DNA of 32,670 nucleotides from an uncultured Oscillospiraceae bacterium (GCA_934539585.1 CAKTCT010000028.1:1-32670), one strand, 5' to 3'. Counted from the first letter of the stretch, positions 1 to 7,291 are shown. A program made the numbers and translations. The notes: generated by a model not told the origin, from the sequence alone.

Positions 1-39
1 AATAATATCGTTATGTGAACCTAAAGGAGGTGCAGTATT

Positions 40-228
40 ATGGCAAAATGTGATTTCTGCGGAAAAGGCGTAACGTTTGGGATTAAGGTTTCTCACTCTC
101 ACAGACGTTCCAACAGAACCTGGAAACCCAATGTAGTGCGTGTGAAGGCAATCGTAGACGGCAAGCCCTGCCGCGTTTATGCCTGCACCCGGTGCCTGCG
201 TTCCAATAAAGTGACCCGGGCTATCTGA
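40..228 (+). CDS. rpmB: 50S ribosomal protein L28
   Basis: Large-subunit ribosomal protein L28, 62 aa, the usual length. The N-terminus MAKCDFCGKG and the C-terminal CTRC motif are family hallmarks. Cys4, Cys7, Cys49 and Cys52 form two CxxC pairs, so this is the zinc-binding (C+) form rather than the Cys-less paralogue that some Firmicutes express under zinc limitation. An AAAGGAGG ribosome binding site lies about 8 nt before the ATG. It is a stand-alone gene with its own terminator directly downstream. No promoter can be judged because only 39 bases of upstream sequence are in the window. Confidence 0.97.
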   Translation: MAKCDFCGKGVTFGIKVSHSHRRSNRTWKPNVVRVKAIVDGKPCRVYACTRCLRSNKVTRAI

Positions 229-247
229 CTCTCCGTGCGGAATGTTG

Positions 248-281
248 AAAGGCGCTTTCCTTTGGGAAGGCGCCTTTTTCC
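248..281 (+). terminator. Intrinsic terminator of rpmB
   Basis: A near-perfect 13-bp hairpin (arms 248-260 and 265-277, TTTG loop) is followed by a run of T. It lies 20 nt after the rpmB stop. Confidence 0.9.
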
Positions 282-297
282 ATGTCCGGAAGATGCG

Positions 298-327
298 AAA
301 AAGCGCCCCTCGCCGAGGAGCGCTTTT
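298..327 (-). terminator. Terminator of the DUF2752-DUF4234 operon
   Basis: Inverted repeat AAAAGCGC (299-306) / GCGCTTTT (320-327). Read leftward it ends in a T run just after the DUF4234 stop, so it ends the leftward operon; together with 248-281 it separates the convergent transcripts. Confidence 0.75.
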
Positions 328-336
328 GTGTTTTCC

Positions 337-783
337 TTATGCCTGGGGAGGAGCCGGGGGCTGCTGGGTGGGGCCCTGCTGATTGGGGTCGTAGTAGCCG
401 TAGGTGCTGGCGTTGTAGGCCGCGATCAGGGCGTTGAAGTTCTTGATGAACAGGTAGATGCCGATCCAGGAGCCGATGCCGCAGATCAGCGCGCCCAGGA
501 GAATCCAGAGCAGATAGCTGGTGCCGTTTTCGGCGCAGGGGATGTTGTTCCGGTCCGCCAGAGCCTTGATGCGGTTGCCTTGGTCATAGTACCAGTAGTA
601 GGAGTAAAAGCCGCAGGTGACAATGGTCAGCAGCACGGCGGTGGAAGGCTCGGTGTTCCGGCCGTCATCGCCCATGAGGGTGTTGATATCCCGGGTGGCG
701 GTGTAGATGAAGTACAGGGAGTAAATGCCGCAGGTGACGATATTCAGAAGCAGCAGCGTGACGAAGTTTCTTTGTTGGATCAT
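337..783 (-). CDS. DUF4234-family small membrane protein
   Basis: 148 aa. The N-terminus has the DUF4234 pattern (NFVTLLLLNIVTCGIYSLYF), a hydrophobic segment with a CGIYSLY turn, echoed near residues 50-65 by TIVTCGFYSYYWYY. A third hydrophobic stretch sits around residues 90-115, followed by a Tyr/Pro/Gln-rich tail (YYDPNQQGPTQQPPAPPQA). It is therefore a membrane protein with a flexible proline-rich terminus. The start ATG overlaps the stop of the upstream DUF2752 gene (ATGA), indicating translational coupling. The reading frame stays open far upstream, but that part is antiparallel to conserved DUF2752 sequence in another frame and is not taken as coding. The molecular role is unknown; DUF4234 and DUF2752 proteins often occur together. 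Confidence 0.85.
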   Translation of the reverse strand: MIQQRNFVTLLLLNIVTCGIYSLYFIYTATRDINTLMGDDGRNTEPSTAVLLTIVTCGFYSYYWYYDQGNRIKALADRNNIPCAENGTSYLLWILLGALICGIGSWIGIYLFIKNFNALIAAYNASTYGYYDPNQQGPTQQPPAPPQA

Positions 784-1259
784 GGGGAACCGATACCTCC
801 ATTCAGATTCTGTCGTAGTTTGCAAAGAAGCGAAAAGAGCTGCCGGAGCAGGTTGTCCGGCTGGTACTCCATGGGCGGGACGTCGGGAAAGCACCGGACC
901 ATCCGCAGGACATAGACCCCCAGGACCAGGACCAGCAGAACCGCTGCCGCAGCCGTGTTCCACTTGGGCTTCCGGAAGAAGCCGCCGGGCCTTACCGCCT
1001 GGCCGAGGATCAGCGGCACCGGCAGGAACCACAGGGGGTGATAGTAAAACGCTCCCCGGAAATCCAGTCGCAGAGCCGCCAGGTGGGCCCGGGTCATGCC
1101 GCAGCCGGGACAGGGAATCCCGGTGATCCGCCGGAAAACGCATCCCACGTCCAGAAGCAGGACCGCTGCCGCCGCCAGAAGGGCATAGGTCAGAATCCGG
1201 CCCGGAGCCGTGGTTTTCGCTTTGGGAAGCAACTGCCTTCTCCTCTCCGCATCTTGCAA
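780..1259 (-). CDS. DUF2752 membrane protein
   Basis: Up to 159 aa. It carries the DUF2752 signature GIPCPGCGMTRA, in which the CPxCG motif follows the first transmembrane segment (about residues 24-42), followed by YHPLWFLPVPL and a second pair of hydrophobic segments (about 70-85 and 102-118). Function is unknown. The start is uncertain: the coordinate given uses TTG at 1259, but that codon lies only about 6 nt after the expected transcription start and has no ribosome binding site. A strong GAGAGGAG site sits 7 nt before an in-frame CTG at 1232, which would give 150 aa. First gene of a two-gene operon with the DUF4234 gene. Confidence 0.85.
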   Translation of the reverse strand: MQDAERRRQLLPKAKTTAPGRILTYALLAAAAVLLLDVGCVFRRITGIPCPGCGMTRAHLAALRLDFRGAFYYHPLWFLPVPLILGQAVRPGGFFRKPKWNTAAAAVLLVLVLGVYVLRMVRCFPDVPPMEYQPDNLLRQLFSLLCKLRQNLNGGIGSP

Positions 1260-1271
1260 GAGCTTATGTAC

Positions 1272-1300
1272 AGTTTACCATGTTCCGGGGGTCTTGTCAA
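1272..1300 (-). promoter_or_regulatory. Promoter of the DUF2752-DUF4234 operon
   Basis: Reading leftward, TTGACA and TAAACT are separated by 17 nt. Strong sigma-A type promoter, diverging from the pheS promoter. Confidence 0.8.
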
Positions 1301-1342
1301 CGGTTCCGGGGCGGAATCTCCGGGAAAGGGCGAAAAAAGCTC

Positions 1343-1371
1343 TTGCGCTTTTCGGAAAATTATGCTATACT
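1343..1371 (+). promoter_or_regulatory. Promoter of pheS-pheT
   Basis: TTGCGC, 17 nt, TATACT. Transcription would start around 1378, just ahead of the T-box leader. Confidence 0.8.
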
Positions 1372-1389
1372 AATGGTAATTAAACGCTT

Positions 1390-1632
1390 TGACCAGGTAT
1401 GTAGCGGAAAAGATGCCCCAGAGAGGACGAGTCACCGGCTGAAAGCTCGTCTGCCGCTGTTTTCCGTGAAGATTCCCCTGCCAGCGGCGCTTCTGAACGG
1501 TTTCCAGTAGGAAGCGACGGATTCCCCACGTTACAGGGGTTCAAGGGCCGCCTTCGGGCGGAACCTGGGTGGTACCGCGGAGCGTTATGCCTTCGTCCCA
1601 GTCCGTTTCGGACGGGACGGGGGCTTTTTGTT
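1390..1632 (+). ncRNA. T-box leader controlling pheST (phenylalanine)
   Basis: Canonical T-box regulatory leader that senses uncharged tRNA. The T-box sequence CCTGGGTGGTACCGCGG is at 1564-1580 and can form the antiterminator; the competing terminator hairpin is at 1594-1619 with a T-containing tail. Stem I includes the AGAGAGGACGAG element at about 1420-1431. The helix AGCGG (1403-1407)/CCGCT (1454-1458) is followed on its 3' side by GTTTTCC, placing a TTC phenylalanine specifier codon at 1462-1464. That matches the downstream genes. Known mechanism: uncharged tRNA-Phe pairs with the specifier and the T-box bulge and prevents termination. Confidence 0.93.
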
Positions 1633-1653
1633 TGGAACTAAAGGAGGAATACC

Positions 1654-2676
1654 ATGCGTGCACAGCTGGAACAAATCAAGGAAAACGCGCTGAAGGAACT
1701 GCGCGACTGCCTGGAGGGCAAGGGACTGGACGCCCTCCGCGTCAAGTATCTGGGCAAGAAGGGCGAGCTCACCGCCATCCTAAAGCAGATGGGCAAGCTC
1801 TCCGCTGAGGAGCGCCCCGTCATCGGCCAGGTGGCCAACGAGGTCCGGCAGACCCTGGAGGCCGCCGTGGCCCGCCGTCAGGAGGAGCTGAAGGCCCGGG
1901 AAATGGAGCTCCGTCTGGCCGCCGAGAAGCTGGACGTCACCATGCCCGGCAAGGTCCGGGCCCAGGGAGGGCTGCACCCCCTGAGCATCGTCCAGGAGGA
2001 CCTCATTGACATCTTCCGGTCCATGGGCTTTGACGTGGTGGACGGCCCCGAGGTGGAGACCGACTACTACTGCTTCGAAGCCCTCAACGTCCCCAAGGAC
2101 CACCCCGCCCGGGACATGCAGGACACCTTCTATCTCGGGGAGAGCCTGCTCCTCCGGACCCAGACCTCCGCGGCCCAGATCCGGGTCATGGAAGGCCGGA
2201 AGCCCCCCATCCGCATCGTCTGCCCCGGCCGGGTCTACCGCGCCGACGACCTGGACGCCACCCACTCCCCCATTTTCCACCAGATGGAGGGCCTTGTGGT
2301 GGATAAGGGCATCACCATGTGCGACCTGAAAGGCTGCCTGGAGCAGTTCGTCCACGAAATCTACGGGCCGGAGACCCAGGTGCGGTTCCGCCCCTCCTTC
2401 TTCCCCTTCACCGAGCCCAGCGTGGAAGTGGACGTCAGCTGCTCCGCCTGCGGCGGCAAGGGCTGCCGGGTCTGCAAGGGCGCGGGTTGGATCGAGATTC
2501 TGGGGGCCGGCATGGTCCATCCCCGGGTCCTGGAAGGCTGCGGCATCGACCCTGAGGTCTACACCGGCTTCGCCTTCGGCATCGGCGTGGACCGTCTGAC
2601 CACCACCCGCTACAAGATCAGCGACATCCGGCTGCTGTTCGAGAACGACCAGCGTTTCCTGGAACAGTTCAACTGA
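1654..2676 (+). CDS. pheS: Phenylalanine-tRNA ligase alpha subunit
   Basis: Catalytic subunit of the (alpha-beta)2 enzyme that attaches phenylalanine to tRNA-Phe in the cytosol. 340 aa, normal length. An N-terminal coiled-coil arm (about residues 1-90) is followed by the class II aminoacyl-tRNA synthetase core: HPLSIVQEDLIDIF near 110, RTQTSAAQIR near 169, the motif-2 region FRPSFFPFTEPSVEVDV and the closing GIGVDRLTTTRYKISDIR (motif 3). A CSACGGKGCRVCKG segment of four Cys is typical of Firmicutes PheS. AAAGGAGG precedes the ATG. It is preceded by a phenylalanine T-box and followed by pheT after 18 nt. Confidence 0.97.
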   Translation: MRAQLEQIKENALKELRDCLEGKGLDALRVKYLGKKGELTAILKQMGKLSAEERPVIGQVANEVRQTLEAAVARRQEELKAREMELRLAAEKLDVTMPGKVRAQGGLHPLSIVQEDLIDIFRSMGFDVVDGPEVETDYYCFEALNVPKDHPARDMQDTFYLGESLLLRTQTSAAQIRVMEGRKPPIRIVCPGRVYRADDLDATHSPIFHQMEGLVVDKGITMCDLKGCLEQFVHEIYGPETQVRFRPSFFPFTEPSVEVDVSCSACGGKGCRVCKGAGWIEILGAGMVHPRVLEGCGIDPEVYTGFAFGIGVDRLTTTRYKISDIRLLFENDQRFLEQFN

Positions 2677-2694
2677 GAAAAGGAGGACCTTTAA

Positions 2695-5094
2695 ATGAAA
2701 GTATCCCTGAACTGGCTGAAACGCTACGTGGACATCAAGGTTTCGGCCCAAGAGCTTTGCGATAAAATGACCATGAGCGGCTTCGAGGTCGAGGGCATGG
2801 AGGACCTTTCCCAGACCATGTCCAACGTCAGAGCCGGCCGCATCGTGAAAATCGAGAAACACCCCGACGCCGACAAGCTCCAGGTCTGCCAGGTGGACGT
2901 GGGCGGAGAAGCCCCCATCCAGATCATCACCGGGGCCCAGAACGTCTTTGAGGGGGCCCTGGTCCCCTGCGCCCTCCATGACTCCCACCTGCCCAACGGC
3001 GCCCACATCAAGCGGGGCAAGCTCCGGGGGCTGCCCTCCGAGGGCATGATGTGCTCCGGCGAGGAGCTCTGCCTCAAGGAGTCCGACTACCCCGGCGCCG
3101 AGGTCTACGGCATCCTGATCCTCCAGGGCGACTGGGCCCCCGGCACCGATCTCCGGGAGATTCTGGAGCTGAACGACATCCTCATCGACTTCTCCATCCT
3201 CTCCAACCGCCCCGACTGCAACAGCGTCCTGGGGATCGCCCGGGAGGTGGCCGTGGTGCTGAAAGAGGAGTTCCACATGCCTGTTCCCGCCTATCACACC
3301 GTGGGCGGCGATATCCGCGACTACATGAAGGTCACGGTGGAGGACTCCGACCTCTGCCCCCGGTACATGGGCCGGGTGGTGAAAAACCTCCGGATCAAGG
3401 AATCCCCCGACTGGATGAAAAAGTGCATCAAGAGCGCCGGGATGCGGCCCATCAACAACATCGTGGACATCACCAACTTTGTCCTCCTGGAAACCGGCCA
3501 GCCCATGCACGCCTTTGACCTCCGGGACATCAAGGGCAGCCAGATCATCGTCCGCCGGGCCAAGGAAGGTGAGCACATCACTACCCTGGACGGCAAGGAC
3601 CACGCCCTGACCCCGGAAATGCTGGTCATCGCCGACGGCGAGGAGCCCTCCTGCCTGGCCGGCATCATGGGCGGCCTCAACAGCGAGATCAAGCCCGACA
3701 CCGCCGACCTGTTCTTTGAGTGCGCCAAGTTCCGCCGGGACAACGTCCGCCGCACCGCCCGGGCCCTGGGCATGCGCACCGAGTCCAGCGCCCGGTACGA
3801 AAAGGGCGTGGACATCCACAACGTAGCCTACGCCATGGAGCGGGCCCTCCAGCTCATTGAGGAGCTGGACGCCGGCGACATCATCGACGGCGTCATCGAC
3901 CAGAACCAGGGCCTCCCCGAGGAGCGGGTCCTGAAGGTCCCCGCGGCCTCCATCAACGCTCTGCTGGGCATCGAGGTGCCGGTCCCCGCCATGGTGGAGA
4001 TTCTCAATTCCCTGGCCATTGCCACCACCGTGGAGGGCATCGACCTGGTCTGCCGCATCCCCTCCTTCCGGGACGACATCGAAAGCCGCGCCGACCTGGC
4101 CGAGGAGGTCATGCGGGTCTACGGCTACGACCACATTGTGGCCACCCCCATCCGGGGCGAGCTCTCCCGGGGCAGAAAGCTCCCCGACCGCATCTGCACC
4201 GACGCGGTGAAGGCGGTGCTGGCCGCTCAAAGCATGCGGGAGATCATCACCTACTCCTTTATCAGTCCCAAGGCCGCCGACCTGCTCCGGCTGGCGGAGG
4301 ACGATCCCCGGCGGCAGGCCGTGACCCTTCTGAACCCCCTGGGCGAGGAATATTCCGTCATGCGGACCCAGATGATTTCCAGCATGCTGACGGTCCTGAC
4401 CCTCAACGACAGCCGGAAGATTCCCGCCGTGCGGATGTTTGAGTGCGGCAAGCGCTTCGTTCCCAAGGCCCTGCCCCTGACGGAGCAGCCCGACGAGGTC
4501 CCCGCCCTGAGCCTGGGACTTTACGGCCCCGATGAGGATTTCTTCACCCTGAAAGGCATCGTGGAGGCGCTGCTGGACCGCTTCGGCATGAAGGGCGCTT
4601 TTGTGCCCTCCAAGGAGCCCTACTTCCATCCCGGCCGCCAGGCGGAGGTCCGGGTCCCCGGACTGGACGCGCCTCTGGCCGTTCTGGGCGAGGTCCATCC
4701 CGCCGTCGCCGCGGCCTACGGCATGGACGTCCGGGCCTACGCGGCGGAGATTCAGCTCCGACCCCTGTTCAGGGCCATGGAGGAGCGGAAGGTGATCTAC
4801 CAGCCCCTGCCCAAATTCCCGGCCTCTACCCGGGACCTGTCGGTGCTGGCCGACGCGGACACCCCCATCGCCGATCTGGAAGCCGCCATCCGTTCCGCCG
4901 ACTCCGGCATTGTGGAAAAGGTGGAGCTTTTCGACGTCTACCAGGGCAGCCAGATCCCCGAAGGGAAAAAGAGCGTTTCCTACTCCCTGGTCCTCCGTGC
5001 CCCGGATCGGACCCTGACCGACGAGGACTGCGACCGGGCTATGGCAAAAATCCTAAAAGCGCTGGAGAAAATTAATGCAATCTTAAGGCAGTAA
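2695..5094 (+). CDS. pheT: Phenylalanine-tRNA ligase beta subunit
   Basis: Beta subunit of phenylalanyl-tRNA synthetase, 799 aa, full length. Domains in order: N-terminal helical part; EMAP/OB-fold tRNA-binding domain (about 43-155, starting VRAGRIVKIEKHPDADKL); B3/B4 editing domain (about 220-390, with MRPINNIVDITNFVLLETG); B5 domain (about 403-475); catalytic-like core; and C-terminal FDX-ACB anticodon-binding domain (about 707-799, KFPASTRDLSVLAD). It completes the enzyme with PheS and hydrolyses mischarged Tyr-tRNA-Phe. Ribosome binding site AAAGGAGG. Co-transcribed with pheS under the T-box. Confidence 0.97.
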   Translation: MKVSLNWLKRYVDIKVSAQELCDKMTMSGFEVEGMEDLSQTMSNVRAGRIVKIEKHPDADKLQVCQVDVGGEAPIQIITGAQNVFEGALVPCALHDSHLPNGAHIKRGKLRGLPSEGMMCSGEELCLKESDYPGAEVYGILILQGDWAPGTDLREILELNDILIDFSILSNRPDCNSVLGIAREVAVVLKEEFHMPVPAYHTVGGDIRDYMKVTVEDSDLCPRYMGRVVKNLRIKESPDWMKKCIKSAGMRPINNIVDITNFVLLETGQPMHAFDLRDIKGSQIIVRRAKEGEHITTLDGKDHALTPEMLVIADGEEPSCLAGIMGGLNSEIKPDTADLFFECAKFRRDNVRRTARALGMRTESSARYEKGVDIHNVAYAMERALQLIEELDAGDIIDGVIDQNQGLPEERVLKVPAASINALLGIEVPVPAMVEILNSLAIATTVEGIDLVCRIPSFRDDIESRADLAEEVMRVYGYDHIVATPIRGELSRGRKLPDRICTDAVKAVLAAQSMREIITYSFISPKAADLLRLAEDDPRRQAVTLLNPLGEEYSVMRTQMISSMLTVLTLNDSRKIPAVRMFECGKRFVPKALPLTEQPDEVPALSLGLYGPDEDFFTLKGIVEALLDRFGMKGAFVPSKEPYFHPGRQAEVRVPGLDAPLAVLGEVHPAVAAAYGMDVRAYAAEIQLRPLFRAMEERKVIYQPLPKFPASTRDLSVLADADTPIADLEAAIRSADSGIVEKVELFDVYQGSQIPEGKKSVSYSLVLRAPDRTLTDEDCDRAMAKILKALEKINAILRQ

Positions 5095-5099
5095 GGGCC

Positions 5100-5128
5100 T
5101 TGTATATTTGTTCGAAATGCGTTATAAT
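5100..5128 (+). promoter_or_regulatory. Promoter of ireB
   Basis: TTGTAT, 17 nt, TATAAT. It begins 5 nt after the pheT stop, so ireB does not depend on the T-box. Confidence 0.75.
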
Positions 5129-5177
5129 AGAAAAAGGAATTTCTGATGTACAGCTTTGAAGTTTGCGAGGTGGAACC

Positions 5178-5423
5178 ATGCAGGATAAGACGATGACGTT
5201 TTCCGTGCCGGACGACAAGGAACTGGAAATGCGGAAGACCCTGACGATCGTGTACGATGCGCTGAAGCAGAAGGGCTACAACCCCATCAGCCAGATCGTC
5301 GGCTACATCCTCTCCGAGGACCCGACGTATATCACGACCCACAACAACGCCAGAAGCCTGATCCGCAAAATTGACCGTGACGAGCTCCTTCAAGCCATGG
5401 TCAAGGCGTATCTCGCGGATTAA
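5178..5423 (+). CDS. ireB: IreB-family regulatory phosphoprotein (UPF0297)
   Basis: 81 aa. It matches the IreB/UPF0297 family over its whole length (core KGYNPISQIVGYILSEDPTYITTHNNARSLIRKIDRDEL). In Enterococcus faecalis IreB is phosphorylated on N-terminal threonines by the PASTA kinase IreK and influences cephalosporin tolerance; Thr5 and Thr7 here (DKTMTF) are candidate equivalents. The ATG at 5178 is chosen because GCGAGGTGG lies just upstream. Many Firmicutes place ireB between alaS and ruvX; here it stands alone between pheT and a recombinase, with its own promoter and terminator. Confidence 0.93.
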   Translation: MQDKTMTFSVPDDKELEMRKTLTIVYDALKQKGYNPISQIVGYILSEDPTYITTHNNARSLIRKIDRDELLQAMVKAYLAD

Positions 5424-5437
5424 TCTGTTGCTCCTAC

Positions 5438-5466
5438 GGGCAGCCGGAAACGGCTGCCCTTTTGTT
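5438..5466 (+). terminator. Terminator of ireB
   Basis: Perfect 9-bp hairpin GGGCAGCCG (5438-5446) / CGGCTGCCC (5451-5459) with a GAAA tetraloop and a T-rich tail. Confidence 0.93.
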
Positions 5467-5470
5467 TTGC

Positions 5471-5498
5471 GTATAGACCCCTCCCCCGCCGCGTATGC
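5471..5498 (+). promoter_or_regulatory. Possible sporulation-type promoter of the recombinase
   Basis: GTATAGA (5471-5477), 14 nt of CCCCTCCCCCGCCG, then CGTATGCT. The 14-nt spacer is identical to the spacer of the sigma-E-like promoter in front of yqfD (28911-28924), in the same register. The -10 is a weak sigma-E match (CATACAAT consensus); GTATA with about 15 nt spacing also recalls sigma-F/sigma-G sites. No good sigma-A site is visible in this gap. Confidence 0.4.
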
Positions 5499-5533
5499 TG
5501 GAAAGGAACGCATTTCGCGAAGGGGGAATTTTT

Positions 5534-7066
5534 ATGATTACCGCCGTCTATCTCCGCAAATCCCGGGCGGACCGCCAGGACGAATCCATTGACGACACCT
5601 TGCAGCGCCATCGGGACACCCTCCTGGCCCTGGCCGGGGACCGTGGGGACACCGTAGCCGCCGTCTACGAGGAGGTGGTCAGCGGCGACAGCCTTTACGC
5701 CCGTCCGGAGATGCTGCGGCTGCTTGAAGACGTCTCCGCCGGGCGGTATGAAGGGGTCCTCTGCATGGACATCGACCGGCTGGGCCGCGGGGGGATGAGC
5801 GACCAGGGGATCATTCTGGACGCCTTCAAAAACTCCGGCACCCGGATCATCACCCCCCGGAAGGTCTACGACCTGAACAACGAGCTGGACGAGGAGTACA
5901 CCGAGTTCGAGACCTTCCTGGCCCGCCGGGAGCTGAAGCTCATCAAGCGGCGGATGCAGCGGGGCATCCGCAAGACCGTGGACGAGGGGGGCTATCTGGC
6001 CAACGCCCCCTACGGCTACCGGAAAACCGTCATCGACAAACGGCCCTCCCTGGAGATCGTCCCGGAGGAGGGAGAGGTGGTGCGGCTCATCTTCGACCTC
6101 TACGTCAAGGAAGGGGCCGGGACCCCCGCCATCGCCGAGACCCTCAATGCCATGGGCGCGGTGCCCCGGCGGGGCGGGCGCTTTTCCCGGAGCACCGTGC
6201 GGTTCATCCTGCGGAACCCGGTGTACACCGGCACCGTGGTCTGGAACCGGAACCAGCGCCAGCGGAAGGGCGGTACGGTCCGCACCCTCCCCAATCCCCC
6301 GGAAAAGTGGGTCGTCACCCCGGGGAAGCACCCGGCCCTGGTCTCCGAGGCCCTTTTCCAACAGGCCCAGAAGCGGCTGAGCCGCGGCCCCAGCGGGGTG
6401 CGGTACGACGGCACCTGTCAGAATCCCCTGGCCGGGCTGGTTTTCTGCGTCAACTGCGGCAAGAAAATGCAGCGGCAGTACCGGGCCGCCGCCGGGAAGC
6501 CCCCCACCCTTCTCTGCACGGAAAAGGGCTGCATGGTCTCCTCCCCCATGGACCAGGTGCTGGAGGCCGTCATGGAGGGCCTGCGGTTCCGGACGGCGGC
6601 GGTGCGGCTGGTCCGGGAGCCCTCAGAGCCGCCGGAGACCGCCCCGCTGGAAAAGCTGGCCGCCGCCCTGGAAAAGGAGCTGGACCAGTGCCGCCGCCAG
6701 AAGCAGACCCTCTGCGGCCTCCTGGAGCGCGGGGTCTACGACGAGGAGACCTTCCGGGAGCGCTCCCGGCTCCTGGCCCGGCAGGAATCCGAGGGCGCGG
6801 AGCAGCTGGCCGCCTGCCGGGAACGCCTTTCCAGGCTCCGGCAGACCCTTCCCCCGGAGGACGGCGGGGAGAAGCGGCTCTGCGACCTGCTCCCCGGCGG
6901 TTCTCCGGGGGTGCAGAACCTTTTGCTCAAGGCCCTGATCGCCCGCATCGATTACTACAAAAAAGAGCCCTGGAACCCCGGCGGGTTCCTCCTGGTCCTG
7001 ACCCTGAAGGAGTTCCCCGCCGAAGTTTCAGAGGATGCTTCATGTTCTGATGAACAGGAGTCGTAA
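5534..7066 (+). CDS. Large serine recombinase (site-specific integrase/excisionase)
   Basis: 510 aa. Serine recombinases cut and rejoin DNA at paired att sites through a phosphoserine link. Resolvase domain about 1-150: AVYLRKSRAD holds the likely nucleophile Ser10, and MDIDRLGRGG lies near 78-87. Recombinase domain about 155-265 (ANAPYGYR...STVRFILRNPVYTG). Zinc ribbon Cys305, Cys308, Cys328, Cys333. Coiled coil about 370-440, as in phage and skin-type integrases. All main parts are present, so it is probably active. ATG 5534 follows GCGAAGGGGG; a longer reading from 5495 lacks a suitable site. The last ~12 residues (EDASCSDEQES) run into the remnant of the disrupted gene on the other strand, so the 3' end appears to lie at the recombination junction. 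No other mobile genes are adjacent. Confidence 0.95.
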   Translation: MITAVYLRKSRADRQDESIDDTLQRHRDTLLALAGDRGDTVAAVYEEVVSGDSLYARPEMLRLLEDVSAGRYEGVLCMDIDRLGRGGMSDQGIILDAFKNSGTRIITPRKVYDLNNELDEEYTEFETFLARRELKLIKRRMQRGIRKTVDEGGYLANAPYGYRKTVIDKRPSLEIVPEEGEVVRLIFDLYVKEGAGTPAIAETLNAMGAVPRRGGRFSRSTVRFILRNPVYTGTVVWNRNQRQRKGGTVRTLPNPPEKWVVTPGKHPALVSEALFQQAQKRLSRGPSGVRYDGTCQNPLAGLVFCVNCGKKMQRQYRAAAGKPPTLLCTEKGCMVSSPMDQVLEAVMEGLRFRTAAVRLVREPSEPPETAPLEKLAAALEKELDQCRRQKQTLCGLLERGVYDEETFRERSRLLARQESEGAEQLAACRERLSRLRQTLPPEDGGEKRLCDLLPGGSPGVQNLLLKALIARIDYYKKEPWNPGGFLLVLTLKEFPAEVSEDASCSDEQES

Positions 7067-7152
7067 ATTCGCCCCGCGTTGACGCAGACGGCTTCTTTGA
7101 AGCAGTTGGCGCCGGGGGCCGTGTTGCTGAGGGTCACGTTTGAATCAGCCAT
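6955..7152 (-). pseudogene. N-terminal fragment of a gene broken at the recombinase junction
   Basis: ATG at 7152 has a strong site (AGGAGG, 6 nt spacing) and begins MADSNVTLSNTAPGANCF, continuing KEAVCVNAGRIYDSCS to about position 7051. From memory this matches the start of a conserved, much longer clostridial hypothetical protein in which ...RIYDSCS continues DKDC.EDL... After the Ser the sequence changes abruptly to antisense recombinase sequence and stops at residue 65. The rest of the gene is not in this window. The promoter side is intact and carries a sigma-K-like signal. It may be a dead remnant, or one half of a gene rejoined by the recombinase, as in sigK-skin. The family recognition is from memory. 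Confidence 0.65.
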
Positions 7153-7202
7153 AATCATCCTCCTAGGTAAGTACTGGCGCGGTTTGGGAACCTGCTGTAC
7201 TA

Positions 7203-7229
7203 TATCATATGAAAAAACGGGAAAAAGGT
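7203..7229 (-). promoter_or_regulatory. Possible sigma-K-type promoter of the broken gene
   Basis: Read leftward: AC, 16 nt, CATATGATA. The Bacillus sigma-K consensus is AC, 16-17 nt, CATANNNTA. It lies about 50 nt before the ATG at 7152. A short motif, so chance is possible. Confidence 0.4.
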
Positions 7230-7256
7230 GATAAAACCCCTCCGATATTTCCGGCG

Positions 7257-7285
7257 TTGACGGCAAAGCCCTTCTGTGGTATACT
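7257..7285 (+). promoter_or_regulatory. Promoter of the GNAT gene
   Basis: TTGACG, 17 nt, TATACT. The -10 ends only 6 nt before the ATG at 7292, so transcription should start at or near that ATG. Confidence 0.8.
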
Positions 7286-7291
7286 GGACCC

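Noticed and set aside
1780..4698. A 972-codon open frame on the minus strand
   Set aside because: Antisense to pheS-pheT; it comes from high-GC codon bias, is rich in Gly/Ala/Val/Asp/His and lacks a family-like pattern.
5495..5533. Longer N-terminus for the recombinase (MLERNAFREGGIF)
   Set aside because: It overlaps the putative promoter; serine recombinases start close to the AVYLRKS strand and the ATG at 5534 has the better site.
1..7066. Everything left of the recombinase being a skin-type element
   Set aside because: That would place rpmB, pheST and ireB inside an excised element. This cannot be excluded for a terminal mother cell, but nothing in the window supports it.
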